A stretch of 64,000 nucleotides of DNA from Butyrivibrio sp. (GTDB lineage Bacteria > Bacillota > Clostridia > Lachnospirales > Lachnospiraceae). Both the position numbers and the translations under genes were made by a program. Shown here one piece after another: positions 7,850 to 15,347 of this stretch. The stretch covers positions 1-64,000 of the forward strand of contig JAFXTN010000014.1 in NCBI GenBank assembly GCA_017535785.1. Reading direction: 5' to 3'. Position 1 is the first letter of the stretch, and every line of letters begins with the position of its first letter. The notes beneath the pieces were generated by a model, which saw only the letters and a list, made by a program, of their open reading frames with translations, was not told where the DNA came from and ran no database searches.

Positions 7850-7966
7850 ATGCAATATCTTCGACTCATCAATACAAAGCCATCAAATAATACTAAGCCC
7901 GTGACTAATGAGCAGGGGTTTATTGGCGTTATGTATGATGAGGATAAGATAAAAGGCAGGTCATAG
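7850..7966 (+). CDS. Possible 38-aa small ORF or gene remnant
   Basis: It starts at ATG 7850 and ends at TAG 7964-7966. The product is hydrophilic (starts MQYLRLINTKPSNN, ends DEDKIKGRS) and matches nothing I recognise. The ribosome binding site is weak (AGAAAGTGG). Its only support is the near-consensus promoter 35 bp upstream. It could be the stump of a decayed gene whose promoter and operator survive, or a small regulatory protein. Confidence 0.3.
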   Translation: MQYLRLINTKPSNNTKPVTNEQGFIGVMYDEDKIKGRS

Positions 7967-7993
7967 AAGTGCATATGCCTTAGATAATGGTAA

Positions 7994-8254
7994 TTAAGCC
8001 TCATCAATAAGATAATAGGCTATGTAGTTCTTTACAAGAAAACGTCTAACGTCATTTCTTCTCAGAAATTCGTTTTCTACTTTCTTTCCAGTTTTGGGAC
8101 GCTTGCATATTTTTGCGAGCTGTACTTCTAATTCATCAGCTAGATCTGAAGCTGCATCCGAATTAGCTAAAATATTAGAAATGTAGGAAAAGGCTTCATC
8201 GATGTCAGATTCGGCACTTCGTGTCAAAACATAATTGTATCCTTTAGATGCCAT
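7994..8254 (-). CDS. ParE/RelE-family toxin, C-terminally short
   Basis: An 86-aa basic protein of the ParE/RelE fold: N-terminal helices with SAESDIDEAFSYI, then the RRNDVRRFLVKNYIAYY strand segment. Toxins of this family are normally about 95-105 aa and end with one more strand (usually ...R-x-x-H/Y-G-R-R-D). This one stops at LIDEA. In the +1 frame just after the stop the sequence reads NYHYLRHMHFYD, which could be the missing strand cut off by a one-base change (inference). The gene overlaps its antitoxin by 11 bp. The short form may be inactive, or active with a minimal fold. Confidence 0.75.
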   Translation of the reverse strand: MASKGYNYVLTRSAESDIDEAFSYISNILANSDAASDLADELEVQLAKICKRPKTGKKVENEFLRRNDVRRFLVKNYIAYYLIDEA

Positions 8255-8501
8255 GCTTCTCCCTCAACTTCTTCAAAGATTGTTTACCATCAACAATTCG
8301 GCCGGACTCGTAATCCTCAATGCCCTTGTTTACAAGATGTGCTTCATCTATCTTACGCATTGTACGCTCATAATAATCGATATCCATTACCACAAGTCGT
8401 CCATAGCCATTCTTGGTAACAAATACAGGTTCTCCGGATTCTGAGCACAAGCGTTCAATTTCTACTGTATTTTTTAAATCTCTCATTGGAACTATCTGCA
8501 T
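8244..8501 (-). CDS. Phd/YefM-family antitoxin
   Basis: An 85-aa protein whose N-terminal 50 residues have the Phd/YefM fold (IVPMRDLKN, then PVFVTKNGYGRLVVMDIDYYE). A charged C-terminal tail should wrap the toxin. Gene order is antitoxin then toxin with an 11-bp overlap, as in type II systems, and AAAGGAG stands 8 nt before the ATG. The N-terminal domain normally binds its own promoter, where a dyad is visible at 8523-8544. The likely role is neutralising the ParE-like protein and repressing the operon. Confidence 0.85.
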   Translation of the reverse strand: MQIVPMRDLKNTVEIERLCSESGEPVFVTKNGYGRLVVMDIDYYERTMRKIDEAHLVNKGIEDYESGRIVDGKQSLKKLREKHGI

Positions 8502-8522
8502 ATCATTTACTCCTTTCTGTGG

Positions 8523-8544
8523 CTAAATTATATACTATATTTAG
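8523..8544. promoter_or_regulatory. Dyad operator in the antitoxin promoter
   Basis: CTAAAT at 8523-8528 faces ATTTAG at 8539-8544, with a TATA-rich centre that includes a reverse-strand TATAAT. It lies about 20 bp upstream of the antitoxin start, where autorepression by a Phd/YefM complex would act. Confidence 0.5.
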
Positions 8545-8625
8545 TCACAAATCTTCCAAACGTCGGTTATAATATTATTTAATGGATAATTATATGATTG
8601 CCGGATTTTATTAAGGTGGATAGCT

Positions 8626-9099
8626 ATGAACAATGTGACATTTGATATAGCAAATAAAAGTGATATTTCAGAACTGGTCAGGCTTCGTATCGCATACATG
8701 ATCGATGATCATGGTTCTATCAGTGAAGATGAACGACATGCCATGGAAGAACAGCTGCCGGATTATTATGAGAGAAAGCTGGGTAAAGAGCTTACTGCTT
8801 TTGTCGCAAGAGCAGACGGGCGACCGGTTGCAACGGCATATCTTTTGATCATAGAAAAGCCGGCTAATCCATCTATGCCAAACGGTTTAGTTGGCGAGGT
8901 GTTAAGTGTATTCACCCGGAAGGAATACCGTGGACAAGGTATCAGCACTCGTTTGATGAGTGAAGTGATCAATTATGCTAAGGAGAATGATCTGTGCTTC
9001 ATTGATCTGAAAGCTACGGAGGAAGGCTATTCTCTTTATAAGAAGATTGGCTTTGAAGAAAGAAATCAGAAGTATAAGGATATGCGGTTGAAACTATAA
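8626..9099 (+). CDS. GNAT-family N-acetyltransferase
   Basis: A 157-aa single-domain GNAT. Motif A with the acetyl-CoA pyrophosphate loop is RGQGIS near residues 104-109, after the LSVFTRKEY strand. The C-terminal GYSLYKKIGFEE element is typical of motif B. AAGGTGG precedes the ATG. Substrate is unknown, and small stand-alone GNATs of this kind modify amines of antibiotics, polyamines or peptides. The 57 bp to the RNase J gene contains no terminator, so read-through is possible. Confidence 0.88.
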   Translation: MNNVTFDIANKSDISELVRLRIAYMIDDHGSISEDERHAMEEQLPDYYERKLGKELTAFVARADGRPVATAYLLIIEKPANPSMPNGLVGEVLSVFTRKEYRGQGISTRLMSEVINYAKENDLCFIDLKATEEGYSLYKKIGFEERNQKYKDMRLKL

Positions 9100-9155
9100 T
9101 ATATCCGGAGGCAAACAGCATATAAGTTGAAAAAAAGAGGATAAGGAAAACAGCG

Positions 9156-10808
9156 ATGGATGGAACGATAAAGATAATCCCACTGGGTGGGTTTGACAAA
9201 ATAGGTATGAACATGACTCTTGTTGAGTCTGATGACAGTATCATTGCTATTGATTGCGGAATGTCTTTTCCGCCGGATAATATGCCCGGAGTAACGGCAA
9301 TGATACCGGATGTGACATACATCAAAAGAAATATTGATAAGTTCAAAGGGATAATACTGACACACGGTCATGAAGATCATATAGGGGCGATCCCTTATAT
9401 TTCATCGGAGATAAAGGCACCTATCTACGGAACGCCTTTGACGATCGGTATAGTAGAAAAAAGGATCAAAGATTTCGGGATCAAAGATGTAAAGACGAAG
9501 GCGGTCAAGCAGGGAAACACGATAATAGTTGGCGACTTTAAGATAGAATTTATCAGGGCCAATCACAGTATCCCCGATTCTGTAATGCTGGCGATCTACA
9601 CTCCTTGCGGAACGATCATCCACACGGGAGATTTTAAGATGGATATGTCCCCGGTTGTTGGAACGACGGGAGATATAGCAAGGCTTTCGGTGCTTGGATC
9701 AAAAGGTGTGCTTGCGGTTCTTTCCGACAGTACCAATGCGTTGCAGGAAGGAACTTCAAGTTCTGAGCTGCGCGTTTACGAGCACCTTGGAAGGTTCTTT
9801 AATCTGTACAGCAAGAACAGGCTTATCATTGTGACGTTTGCGACCAATATGGATCGTATCCAGCAGATCATAAATCTCAGTAAGGCCTACGGAAGGAAGG
9901 TTGTTCTCGAAGGAGAGCTGATGCTGGGCGTTTTTGCGATCGCAAGAAAATTGGGATATATAGATGTTGATGATGATATTTTGTTGGATATCAATCTGAT
10001 GAATGAGTATCCTGCAGAAGAACTTGTCATCGTAACTACCGGTAACCCCGGTGAATCTGTTCAATGTATAGCAGGTATCGCGGCAGGTGATCATGAGCTG
10101 ATCAAGATCAATAAGAATGATGTCATTCTTTTCAGTTCCGTAGCGATCCATGGTAATGAGGTAGTATTTAACCGTACCTTGAATAGTCTTGAGGAAAAGG
10201 GTGCGATAGTACAGGTCCAGGATCTACATGCTACCGGTCATGCATGCTCTGAGGAACTGAAGCTGTTGTATAAGATATTGCATCCCAAATTTGTAATTCC
10301 GGCGCATGGCGAATACCGCTCCAGAAGAGAAGCGAAAAAGATAGCATGCGAGGTGGGCGTACCATCTGAAAAAGTCTTGCTGATCAACAATGGTGATGTT
10401 GTTGAAGTGACTGATGAAACATGTAAGGTTTCAGATAGGATCAAGTTAAGTGATATCCTTGTAGACGGATATGAGAAGAGCAGGATTGACACTTCGATAA
10501 TCCATGAAAGACAGAGCTTGTCGGAATCCGGCGCTGTTATCATTGAACTTTGCGTTGAAAAGAAAACCGGAAGATGTGTATCTGACATTCGAATAGAATG
10601 CTGTGGTTTTATGGGCGAAAAGATCCAAAAAGAGCTTTCGGAAAAAATAAAGGCATTGGCACTTAAGGAGTACGCAAGATTCTTGGGACAAGGTGTCAGA
10701 GATGAGCGTGTCATCGAGGGGATCCGCAAGAGCGCTGAAGATAACATCTTTTCAATGTGTGGTAAATCTCCTGTGGTTATTGTTATGATCGCCGAAGTTG
10801 TGTTATAA
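9156..10808 (+). CDS. rnj: Ribonuclease J
   Basis: A 550-aa metallo-beta-lactamase/beta-CASP nuclease with combined endoribonuclease and 5'-3' exoribonuclease activity in RNA decay and maturation. The zinc motif THGHEDHIGAIPY is at 69-81 (His70, His72, Asp74, His75). HTGDFKMD supplies further ligands, HATGHACSEELKL is the beta-CASP HxxGH motif, and PAHGEYR supplies the last histidine. A C-terminal domain of about 100 aa follows, and the length matches RNase J1/J2 (about 555 aa). AAGGA lies upstream of the ATG. The tail of the gene carries the promoter of the downstream leader RNA. Confidence 0.95.
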   Translation: MDGTIKIIPLGGFDKIGMNMTLVESDDSIIAIDCGMSFPPDNMPGVTAMIPDVTYIKRNIDKFKGIILTHGHEDHIGAIPYISSEIKAPIYGTPLTIGIVEKRIKDFGIKDVKTKAVKQGNTIIVGDFKIEFIRANHSIPDSVMLAIYTPCGTIIHTGDFKMDMSPVVGTTGDIARLSVLGSKGVLAVLSDSTNALQEGTSSSELRVYEHLGRFFNLYSKNRLIIVTFATNMDRIQQIINLSKAYGRKVVLEGELMLGVFAIARKLGYIDVDDDILLDINLMNEYPAEELVIVTTGNPGESVQCIAGIAAGDHELIKINKNDVILFSSVAIHGNEVVFNRTLNSLEEKGAIVQVQDLHATGHACSEELKLLYKILHPKFVIPAHGEYRSRREAKKIACEVGVPSEKVLLINNGDVVEVTDETCKVSDRIKLSDILVDGYEKSRIDTSIIHERQSLSESGAVIIELCVEKKTGRCVSDIRIECCGFMGEKIQKELSEKIKALALKEYARFLGQGVRDERVIEGIRKSAEDNIFSMCGKSPVVIVMIAEVVL

Positions 10809-10809
10809 T
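10780..10809 (+). promoter_or_regulatory. Promoter at the 3' end of rnj
   Basis: TTGTTA (10780-10785), 18-bp spacer, TATAAT (10804-10809). The -10 element contains the rnj stop codon. The predicted start is near 10816, giving a ~175-nt RNA up to the terminator at 10990. Confidence 0.6.
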
Positions 10810-10815
10810 ACGAAC

Positions 10816-10990
10816 TTAGAAAAAATGAATTTGTTACACTATACAGCCGTAAGGTAGAGCTTTTATGATATGGACTATGTCGTTTATCTTAAGAACGAGT
10901 AGCCCGGATCGTGAAAAGAGAAGTATATGAGTGGCAGAATACGAGAAATGAGCATTTTTTATGCTCTTCTTTTCGTATTCTGCCTTTTTT
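10816..10990 (+). ncRNA. Unassigned leader RNA or attenuator upstream of the UbiA-family gene
   Basis: About 115 nt of non-coding sequence with small potential stems (e.g. ACGA/TCGT around 10904-10922) is followed by a long terminator: GGCAGAATACGA (10933-10944) pairs with TCGTATTCTGCC (10973-10984), with an inner GAGCAT/ATGCTC stem and a final T6. The UbiA-family ATG lies 18 nt beyond. A promoter-leader-terminator-gene order fits a riboswitch-like attenuator or a free small RNA. I compared it by eye with the common riboswitch classes and see no match. Confidence 0.45.
10933..10990 (+). terminator. Strong intrinsic terminator before the UbiA-family gene
   Basis: A 12-bp perfect outer stem (10933-10944 with 10973-10984) encloses a 6-bp inner stem, and six Ts follow. 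It sits 18 nt upstream of a start codon on the same strand, so it is either conditional or ends a small RNA. Confidence 0.85.
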
Positions 10991-11008
10991 GTTTGTGAGG
11001 AAAATGCT

Positions 11009-11941
11009 ATGAATAAATATCTTAAAATCGCACGTCTTGATCATTGGATAAAGCAGCTGTTTATCCTTCCCGGAATGGTAATAGCTGTTCTGATCACAGA
11101 CGTATCTTATAAAGAGATCGGCTTGGCAGGTTTTGTATTAGGCTTTTTGGGAACCTGCTTTATTGCTAGCGCCAATTATGTGATAAACGAGTGGCTTGAT
11201 GCGCCGTATGATAAGTACCATCCCACCAAGAAGAATCGACCTGTAGTTACAGAGAACATGTCTTTTAAATTAGTTATGGTCGAATACTTTTTGTTTGCGA
11301 TAATAGGGCTTGTATTTTCATGGTTAGTAAATAAGCTGTTCTTTATCACAGCGTTAGTTCTTTTGATCATGGGACTTTTGTATAATGTTAAACCCTTTAG
11401 GACCAAGGACATTCCTTATGTTGATGTGCTTTCGGAATCAATAAATAACATGCTGAGATTGATGATGGGATGGTTCATAGTTACAGGAGATTCAGTTCCG
11501 CCTTCAAGCGTTCTCATTGGTTATTGGATGGCCGGAGCATTCCTTATGGCGACAAAGAGATTTGCGGAATACCGCATGATAGGCGATAAACAGCTTGCAG
11601 GTCTGTACAGGAGATCTTTTGTCATATATACGGAAAAGAAGCTTTTGGCATCTGCGCTGTTCTATGCACTGATCTCGACGTTTTGCATTGGCGTTTTCAT
11701 GATCAAATACAGGATCGAATATATTTTTGTTACCCCTGTAATGTTTTTGATCTATGCATATTATCTGGCAATGTCTCTGGATGATGATTCAGCGGTACAA
11801 AAGCCCGAGAAACTGTACAAAGAAAAAAGGCTTATGTGGCTGGTCCTTTTGTTTATTTTGGCGGTATTGTTCTGCTCGTTTGTAGATATGCCGTTTTTGC
11901 ACAAGCTGACATCAGAGGCACTCATCCACGTGGAGGTTTAG
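11009..11941 (+). CDS. UbiA-family prenyltransferase, DPPR-synthase-like
   Basis: From the ATG at 11009 (GTGAGG 8 nt upstream) the protein has 310 aa and about nine membrane helices. The first Asp-rich motif NEWLDAPYDKYHPTKKNRP (near residues 57-75) closely follows the pattern of decaprenyl-phosphate phosphoribosyltransferases (NDxxDxxxDxxHPxKxxRP). These transfer phosphoribose from PRPP to a polyprenyl phosphate, giving the donor for arabinofuranose or ribofuranose glycosylation. The neighbour, 1 bp downstream, is a GT-C-like polytopic protein that could use such a lipid-linked sugar. The assignment to this subgroup rests on the motif alone. Other UbiA members use quinone or chlorophyll precursors. 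Confidence 0.82.
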   Translation: MNKYLKIARLDHWIKQLFILPGMVIAVLITDVSYKEIGLAGFVLGFLGTCFIASANYVINEWLDAPYDKYHPTKKNRPVVTENMSFKLVMVEYFLFAIIGLVFSWLVNKLFFITALVLLIMGLLYNVKPFRTKDIPYVDVLSESINNMLRLMMGWFIVTGDSVPPSSVLIGYWMAGAFLMATKRFAEYRMIGDKQLAGLYRRSFVIYTEKKLLASALFYALISTFCIGVFMIKYRIEYIFVTPVMFLIYAYYLAMSLDDDSAVQKPEKLYKEKRLMWLVLLFILAVLFCSFVDMPFLHKLTSEALIHVEV

Positions 11942-11942
11942 G

Positions 11943-13427
11943 ATGAAGAAATACACACTTATTGCGTGGAGTTTTATCTGTGCATTTGTCATATTGTTGT
12001 TTACCACAAGGTCGTCAATACTTTTTGTGTGCAATAACTGGGATGATGCCAACAGCTATTTTACGATGGGAAAAGGCATGATGAACGGCCTTGTGATCTA
12101 TAGAGATCTCTATGATCAGAAGGGTCCGTTTCTCTACCTGCTGTACGGGTTTGCGTATCTTATTTCAAAAAAATCCTTCTTTGGCGTTTTTATTTTTGAG
12201 ATCATAGCTGCTACAGTTTTTCTTTATTTTGCGGGAAAGCTTATAGAAAGAAAAAGCAGCAGAAATATGGCATTTGTGTTAGTTCCGATAATCGGTGCAG
12301 CAGCTTATTCTTCATGGAGCTTCTATTGGGGCGGAGCAGCGGAGGAGTTTTGTCTGCCGCTTTTGATGATCTCTTTATACTATCTGGATAAATTATTATG
12401 TGAAGAGATAGAGGAAAAGAGCAGTAACCGGATCTTCGCAGTATCGGGAATATGCGCAGGTGTCGTTGCACAGGTCAAATACACTATGCTCGGATTTTTC
12501 TTTGCATGGTTTATCATTGCCTTTGCTTGTATATGGATGAAAAGAGGATTTGGAACTTCAGTGAAAATGGCGATAAGGTTTGTCATTTTTGCAGTGATCC
12601 CATCCATACCATGGCTGATCTATTTCTTGATCACAAACAGTCTGGATGATTGGTATAGGTGCTATGTTTATAACAATATCTTTTTCTACAGTCAGGCATC
12701 GGATGAAAACTACAGCTTTTTGAAGAAAATATATGAGATAACAAAGAACTTGTATTGGCTTATACGTGATAGCTTTTCTTATTTCATATGGATAATCGCA
12801 GGCATGATCTTGCATTTGTTTGGAGAAAAGGGCATTCTTAGAAGGATCGCTCTGCCTTTCATTTTCGCATGTACTTACTTTGTGATCTTTATTGGCGGAA
12901 ACAAGCTTGCATACTACTCAATACCGCTTATTGTTTTGGCGGTTCCGGGAGTGGCATATCTTGGAAAACTCATAAATTCCGCGCTGCAAAAGCGTGATAA
13001 GACAATTTCAGGTCATATCTATGCTGCTGTTGCGGCTTTAGTACTGGTCATAAGTACTGTCTTTGCGGCAAATAATACCATGAATGCTGAGTATAGAAAG
13101 TATTCCGCAGACGATATGTGGCTTTTAGCGGCGGCAAAAGAGCTGTCGGAGACGGACACTCTTTTGGAAGTAAATTCAATCGACCCGGGATTATATACTG
13201 TAACGGGTATCAAGCCGACGTGTGAGTATTTCCAGACCAACGGTATCGGTCTTGAGAAGATGTTTGAAGAACAGAAGAAGTATATCAAAGAAGGAAGAAC
13301 GGACTTTGTCCTTGCGACAGATTTCGAGCCGGAATTCATTGGCCTTAATTATGATCTCGTTAAAGTCTATGAGTACAAGGAAACCGATCACGAAGAAGAG
13401 TATTATCTCTATAAAAAAAGACAGTAA
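11943..13427 (+). CDS. GT-C-like polytopic membrane glycosyltransferase
   Basis: A 494-aa protein with about 10-12 membrane helices and a soluble C-terminal part of about 100 aa. After the first helix the extracytoplasmic loop reads NWDDANSYF, followed by YRDLYDQKGPFLYLLY. This pairing of an acidic DD site and an amphipathic YxDxxxxKGP segment is typical of GT-C enzymes (ArnT/PMT/arabinosyltransferase type) that use polyprenyl-phosphate sugars. TGGAGG precedes the ATG, one base after the stop of the UbiA-family gene, so the two are translationally linked. I infer that they make and use a lipid-linked pentose. The acceptor is unknown. Confidence 0.75.
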   Translation: MKKYTLIAWSFICAFVILLFTTRSSILFVCNNWDDANSYFTMGKGMMNGLVIYRDLYDQKGPFLYLLYGFAYLISKKSFFGVFIFEIIAATVFLYFAGKLIERKSSRNMAFVLVPIIGAAAYSSWSFYWGGAAEEFCLPLLMISLYYLDKLLCEEIEEKSSNRIFAVSGICAGVVAQVKYTMLGFFFAWFIIAFACIWMKRGFGTSVKMAIRFVIFAVIPSIPWLIYFLITNSLDDWYRCYVYNNIFFYSQASDENYSFLKKIYEITKNLYWLIRDSFSYFIWIIAGMILHLFGEKGILRRIALPFIFACTYFVIFIGGNKLAYYSIPLIVLAVPGVAYLGKLINSALQKRDKTISGHIYAAVAALVLVISTVFAANNTMNAEYRKYSADDMWLLAAAKELSETDTLLEVNSIDPGLYTVTGIKPTCEYFQTNGIGLEKMFEEQKKYIKEGRTDFVLATDFEPEFIGLNYDLVKVYEYKETDHEEEYYLYKKRQ

Positions 13428-13432
13428 AATAT

Positions 13433-13454
13433 TATTTAGATAAATTTCTAAATA
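13433..13454. promoter_or_regulatory. SdpR/ArsR operator, copy 1
   Basis: Dyad TATTTAGA-N6-TCTAAATA immediately upstream of the -35 of the sdpR promoter. An identical dyad stands at 13489-13510. Confidence 0.7.
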
Positions 13455-13458
13455 CCCC

Positions 13459-13487
13459 TTGACGCCTAATGCGCTGAGGGGTATATT
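13459..13487 (+). promoter_or_regulatory. sdpR-sdpI promoter
   Basis: TTGACG (13459-13464), 17-bp spacer, TATATT (13482-13487). It is framed on both sides by the same operator dyad. Confidence 0.7.
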
Positions 13488-13488
13488 T

Positions 13489-13510
13489 TATTTAGATAAA
13501 CATCTAAATA
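13489..13510. promoter_or_regulatory. SdpR/ArsR operator, copy 2
   Basis: Second TATTTAGA-N6-TCTAAATA dyad, 56 bp from the first, covering the predicted transcription start and ending a few bases before the ribosome binding site. Confidence 0.7.
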
Positions 13511-13527
13511 CTGTGGAGGTGCATAGG

Positions 13528-13812
13528 ATGGGCTTTAACGAAACAATGAAAGCGTTGTCCGATCCTACAAGGCGAACTATATTGAACCTGCTAAAGGATA
13601 ATACATTATCCGCAGGGGAGATAGGTGAACATTTTGATATGACCGGAGCGACGATATCACATCATTTGTCGCAGCTTAAGAAGGCGGGACTGATAACGGA
13701 AAGTAAGCAGAAGAACTTTATATATTACAGTCTTAATGCTTCCGTGTTGGAAGAAGTCATGATGTGGATATGCGATCTGAAAGGAGATAGTGAGACCAAT
13801 GAAGGAAAATAA
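13528..13812 (+). CDS. sdpR: ArsR/SdpR-family autorepressor
   Basis: A 94-aa winged-helix protein from the ATG at 13528 (GTGGAGG upstream). MKALSDPTRRTILNLL is the ArsR-family N-terminal helix, and the recognition segment is TGATISHHLSQLKKAGLI. None of the metal-binding cysteine motifs of ArsR/SmtB metal sensors (ELCVCDL) is present. This fits SdpR, which responds to its membrane partner and not to metal. The start of sdpI overlaps its end. In Bacillus subtilis SdpR represses sdpRI and is sequestered by SdpI bound to the SdpC toxin. The twin dyads around its promoter are the likely binding sites here. Confidence 0.88.
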   Translation: MGFNETMKALSDPTRRTILNLLKDNTLSAGEIGEHFDMTGATISHHLSQLKKAGLITESKQKNFIYYSLNASVLEEVMMWICDLKGDSETNEGK

Positions 13813-14440
13813 AAAGACTTTGATAATTACATCGATTGTGTGTCTTATCCCCATAATCGTCGGAATAATACTGTATCCGAGCTTGCCGGATCAGATTACT
13901 ACGCACTGGGATTTTTCGGGAACACCAAACGGATATTCAAGTAAATTTGTGGGGGCTATTGTTTTCCCTGCAGTTTTATTGCTTGTGAATATATTGCTCC
14001 CTCTTTTGATGAGACTTGATCCGAAGTATGAGAACATGAATGACAAGCTTAAAACAGTTGTATTCTGGACCATACCGTTAGTTTCGATCCTGTGTTCAAG
14101 TGCAACTCTAGCATCCGGATTTGAAGTGGATACTTATATTCAGGTGATCACACCGTTATTTGTGGGATTGTTGTTTGTTTTCATCGGTAATTACTTACCG
14201 AAAACAAAGCAGAGTTATATGATGGGAATAAAGCTTCCCTGGACGCTTGAAAGTGAAGATAACTGGAACAAGACGCACAGGCTGGGCGGATTCGTCTGGG
14301 TTATAGGCGGGATCGTAATTATGATAAGCAGTTTCTTTAAATGGGGAATGTATGTGCTGTTTACGACTTTTATGTTGATGTTTCTTATCCCGTCGGTTTA
14401 CTCGTACATGATCTACAAAAGATCAAAAGAAGAAAATTAA
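13799..14440 (+). CDS. sdpI: SdpI-family immunity/sensor membrane protein
   Basis: A 213-aa protein with six predicted helices. The family-typical segments are LPDQITTHWDFSGTPNGYSSK near residue 30 and MGIKLPWTLESEDNWNKTHRLGG near 140-160. SdpI confers immunity to the SdpC killing peptide and signals to SdpR. AAGGAG lies 12 nt before the ATG used here, and a GTG three codons upstream is an alternative start. It overlaps sdpR by 14 bp. No sdpC, sdpA or sdpB is in the window, so this may defend against toxins of other cells (inference). Confidence 0.88.
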   Translation: MKENKKTLIITSIVCLIPIIVGIILYPSLPDQITTHWDFSGTPNGYSSKFVGAIVFPAVLLLVNILLPLLMRLDPKYENMNDKLKTVVFWTIPLVSILCSSATLASGFEVDTYIQVITPLFVGLLFVFIGNYLPKTKQSYMMGIKLPWTLESEDNWNKTHRLGGFVWVIGGIVIMISSFFKWGMYVLFTTFMLMFLIPSVYSYMIYKRSKEEN

Positions 14441-14445
14441 AAAAT

Positions 14446-14480
14446 AAGGCGGCTGCAGTGAATGCAGTCGCCATTATTTA
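14446..14480. terminator. Terminator between convergent sdpI and AraC genes
   Basis: The 10-bp stem GGCGGCTGCA/TGCAGTCGCC (14448-14457 with 14463-14472) has a 5-nt loop. The better T-run is on the reverse strand, but it can serve both converging genes. Confidence 0.75.
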
Positions 14481-15347
14481 TGACTCTTTCAGCTTTGCCA
14501 ATGAAGCAATGCTGTCATTTTGAAGTGTCTTTCTATACTCGGTAGGTGAACTCCCAAAGTGTCTTTTAAATGCCTTTGAGAAAGTGAATGTGTCGGTGTA
14601 GCCGACTCTCATCGAGATCTCATTTATGTTCATGGTTGGATCTTCAAGGAATTTGACCGCCATCTTCATCCTGTAAGTAAGAAGATATTCCTGAAGCGAA
14701 TAGCCCGTGGCTTCTTTGAAAAGGCGAGTTAAATAGCTTCTGTTCAGTCCGAGCGAGATCGCGATCTTATCTATCTTGATGGGCTCCGAATACTTGAGCT
14801 GTATATAGTTGATAACGTTCTTTACATATAAAAGGGTATTGTTCTTTTCTTTTTCCTTCCTCGCAGAGGAGTTCTCGATCATATAATCACAGATCTTATA
14901 GAGGTTACCGACGCAGTAATACTGGCGCTTGTAGTGCTTTAGGATATCCATCGCGAGGTCTTCGATCTGCTTGGAGTGATCAAGCGGCGTATATACCGGA
15001 TTGTCGGCGGTGAGGCCGGCTGCTTTTAATATCTGAGGGATCTTGGGACCTCCGATATGGATCCAGATATATTCCCACGGATCGTCCTTGTCTGCCTGGT
15101 AAAAAGATCTGGTGTTATCGGGAATTAAAAAGATCTGGTGCTCATGGATGTCGTACTGCCAGTCGTTTATGCGCAGTATTCCCTTGCCTTTTATGATGAA
15201 ATGCAGGATGATCCTGTTTCTTACAAAGTGCTCATAAGAATAAAGAGGCTCACACTTGTTTCTTCCTACTTCGTACATGTAGAAATCATCGGAATCCTCA
15301 TAGTTAACGAACTTACAAAAATCACATCCATCCAGTTTTCCGGCCAT
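14478..15347 (-). CDS. AraC-family regulator of the alpha-galactoside locus
   Basis: A 289-aa protein from the ATG at 15347 (AGGAGG 7 nt upstream): an N-terminal cupin-type sugar-sensing domain (about 30-150) and a C-terminal double HTH (about 185-285) with IKIDKIAISLGLNRSYLTRLF and the signature VGYTDTFTFSKAFKRHFGSSPTEYR. It diverges from the alpha-galactosidase gene, the normal layout for MsmR/RafR-type activators. The 182 bp between them contains an aga -10 (TATAAT, 15483-15488) with a poor -35, as expected for an activator-dependent promoter. Confidence 0.9.
   Translation of the reverse strand: MAGKLDGCDFCKFVNYEDSDDFYMYEVGRNKCEPLYSYEHFVRNRIILHFIIKGKGILRINDWQYDIHEHQIFLIPDNTRSFYQADKDDPWEYIWIHIGGPKIPQILKAAGLTADNPVYTPLDHSKQIEDLAMDILKHYKRQYYCVGNLYKICDYMIENSSARKEKEKNNTLLYVKNVINYIQLKYSEPIKIDKIAISLGLNRSYLTRLFKEATGYSLQEYLLTYRMKMAVKFLEDPTMNINEISMRVGYTDTFTFSKAFKRHFGSSPTEYRKTLQNDSIASLAKLKES

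Noticed and set aside
10816-10990. Known riboswitch classes or 6S RNA
   Set aside because: By eye I find no T-box AGGGTGG core, no SAM, TPP, glycine, lysine, c-di-GMP, ZTP, fluoride or preQ1 core, and the ends do not pair like 6S RNA. A covariance-model search would be decisive.
10961-11008. N-terminal extension of the UbiA-family protein starting at 10961
   Set aside because: Those 16 codons lie inside the terminator hairpin and lack a ribosome binding site. The ATG at 11009 has GTGAGG at proper distance and begins the conserved domain.
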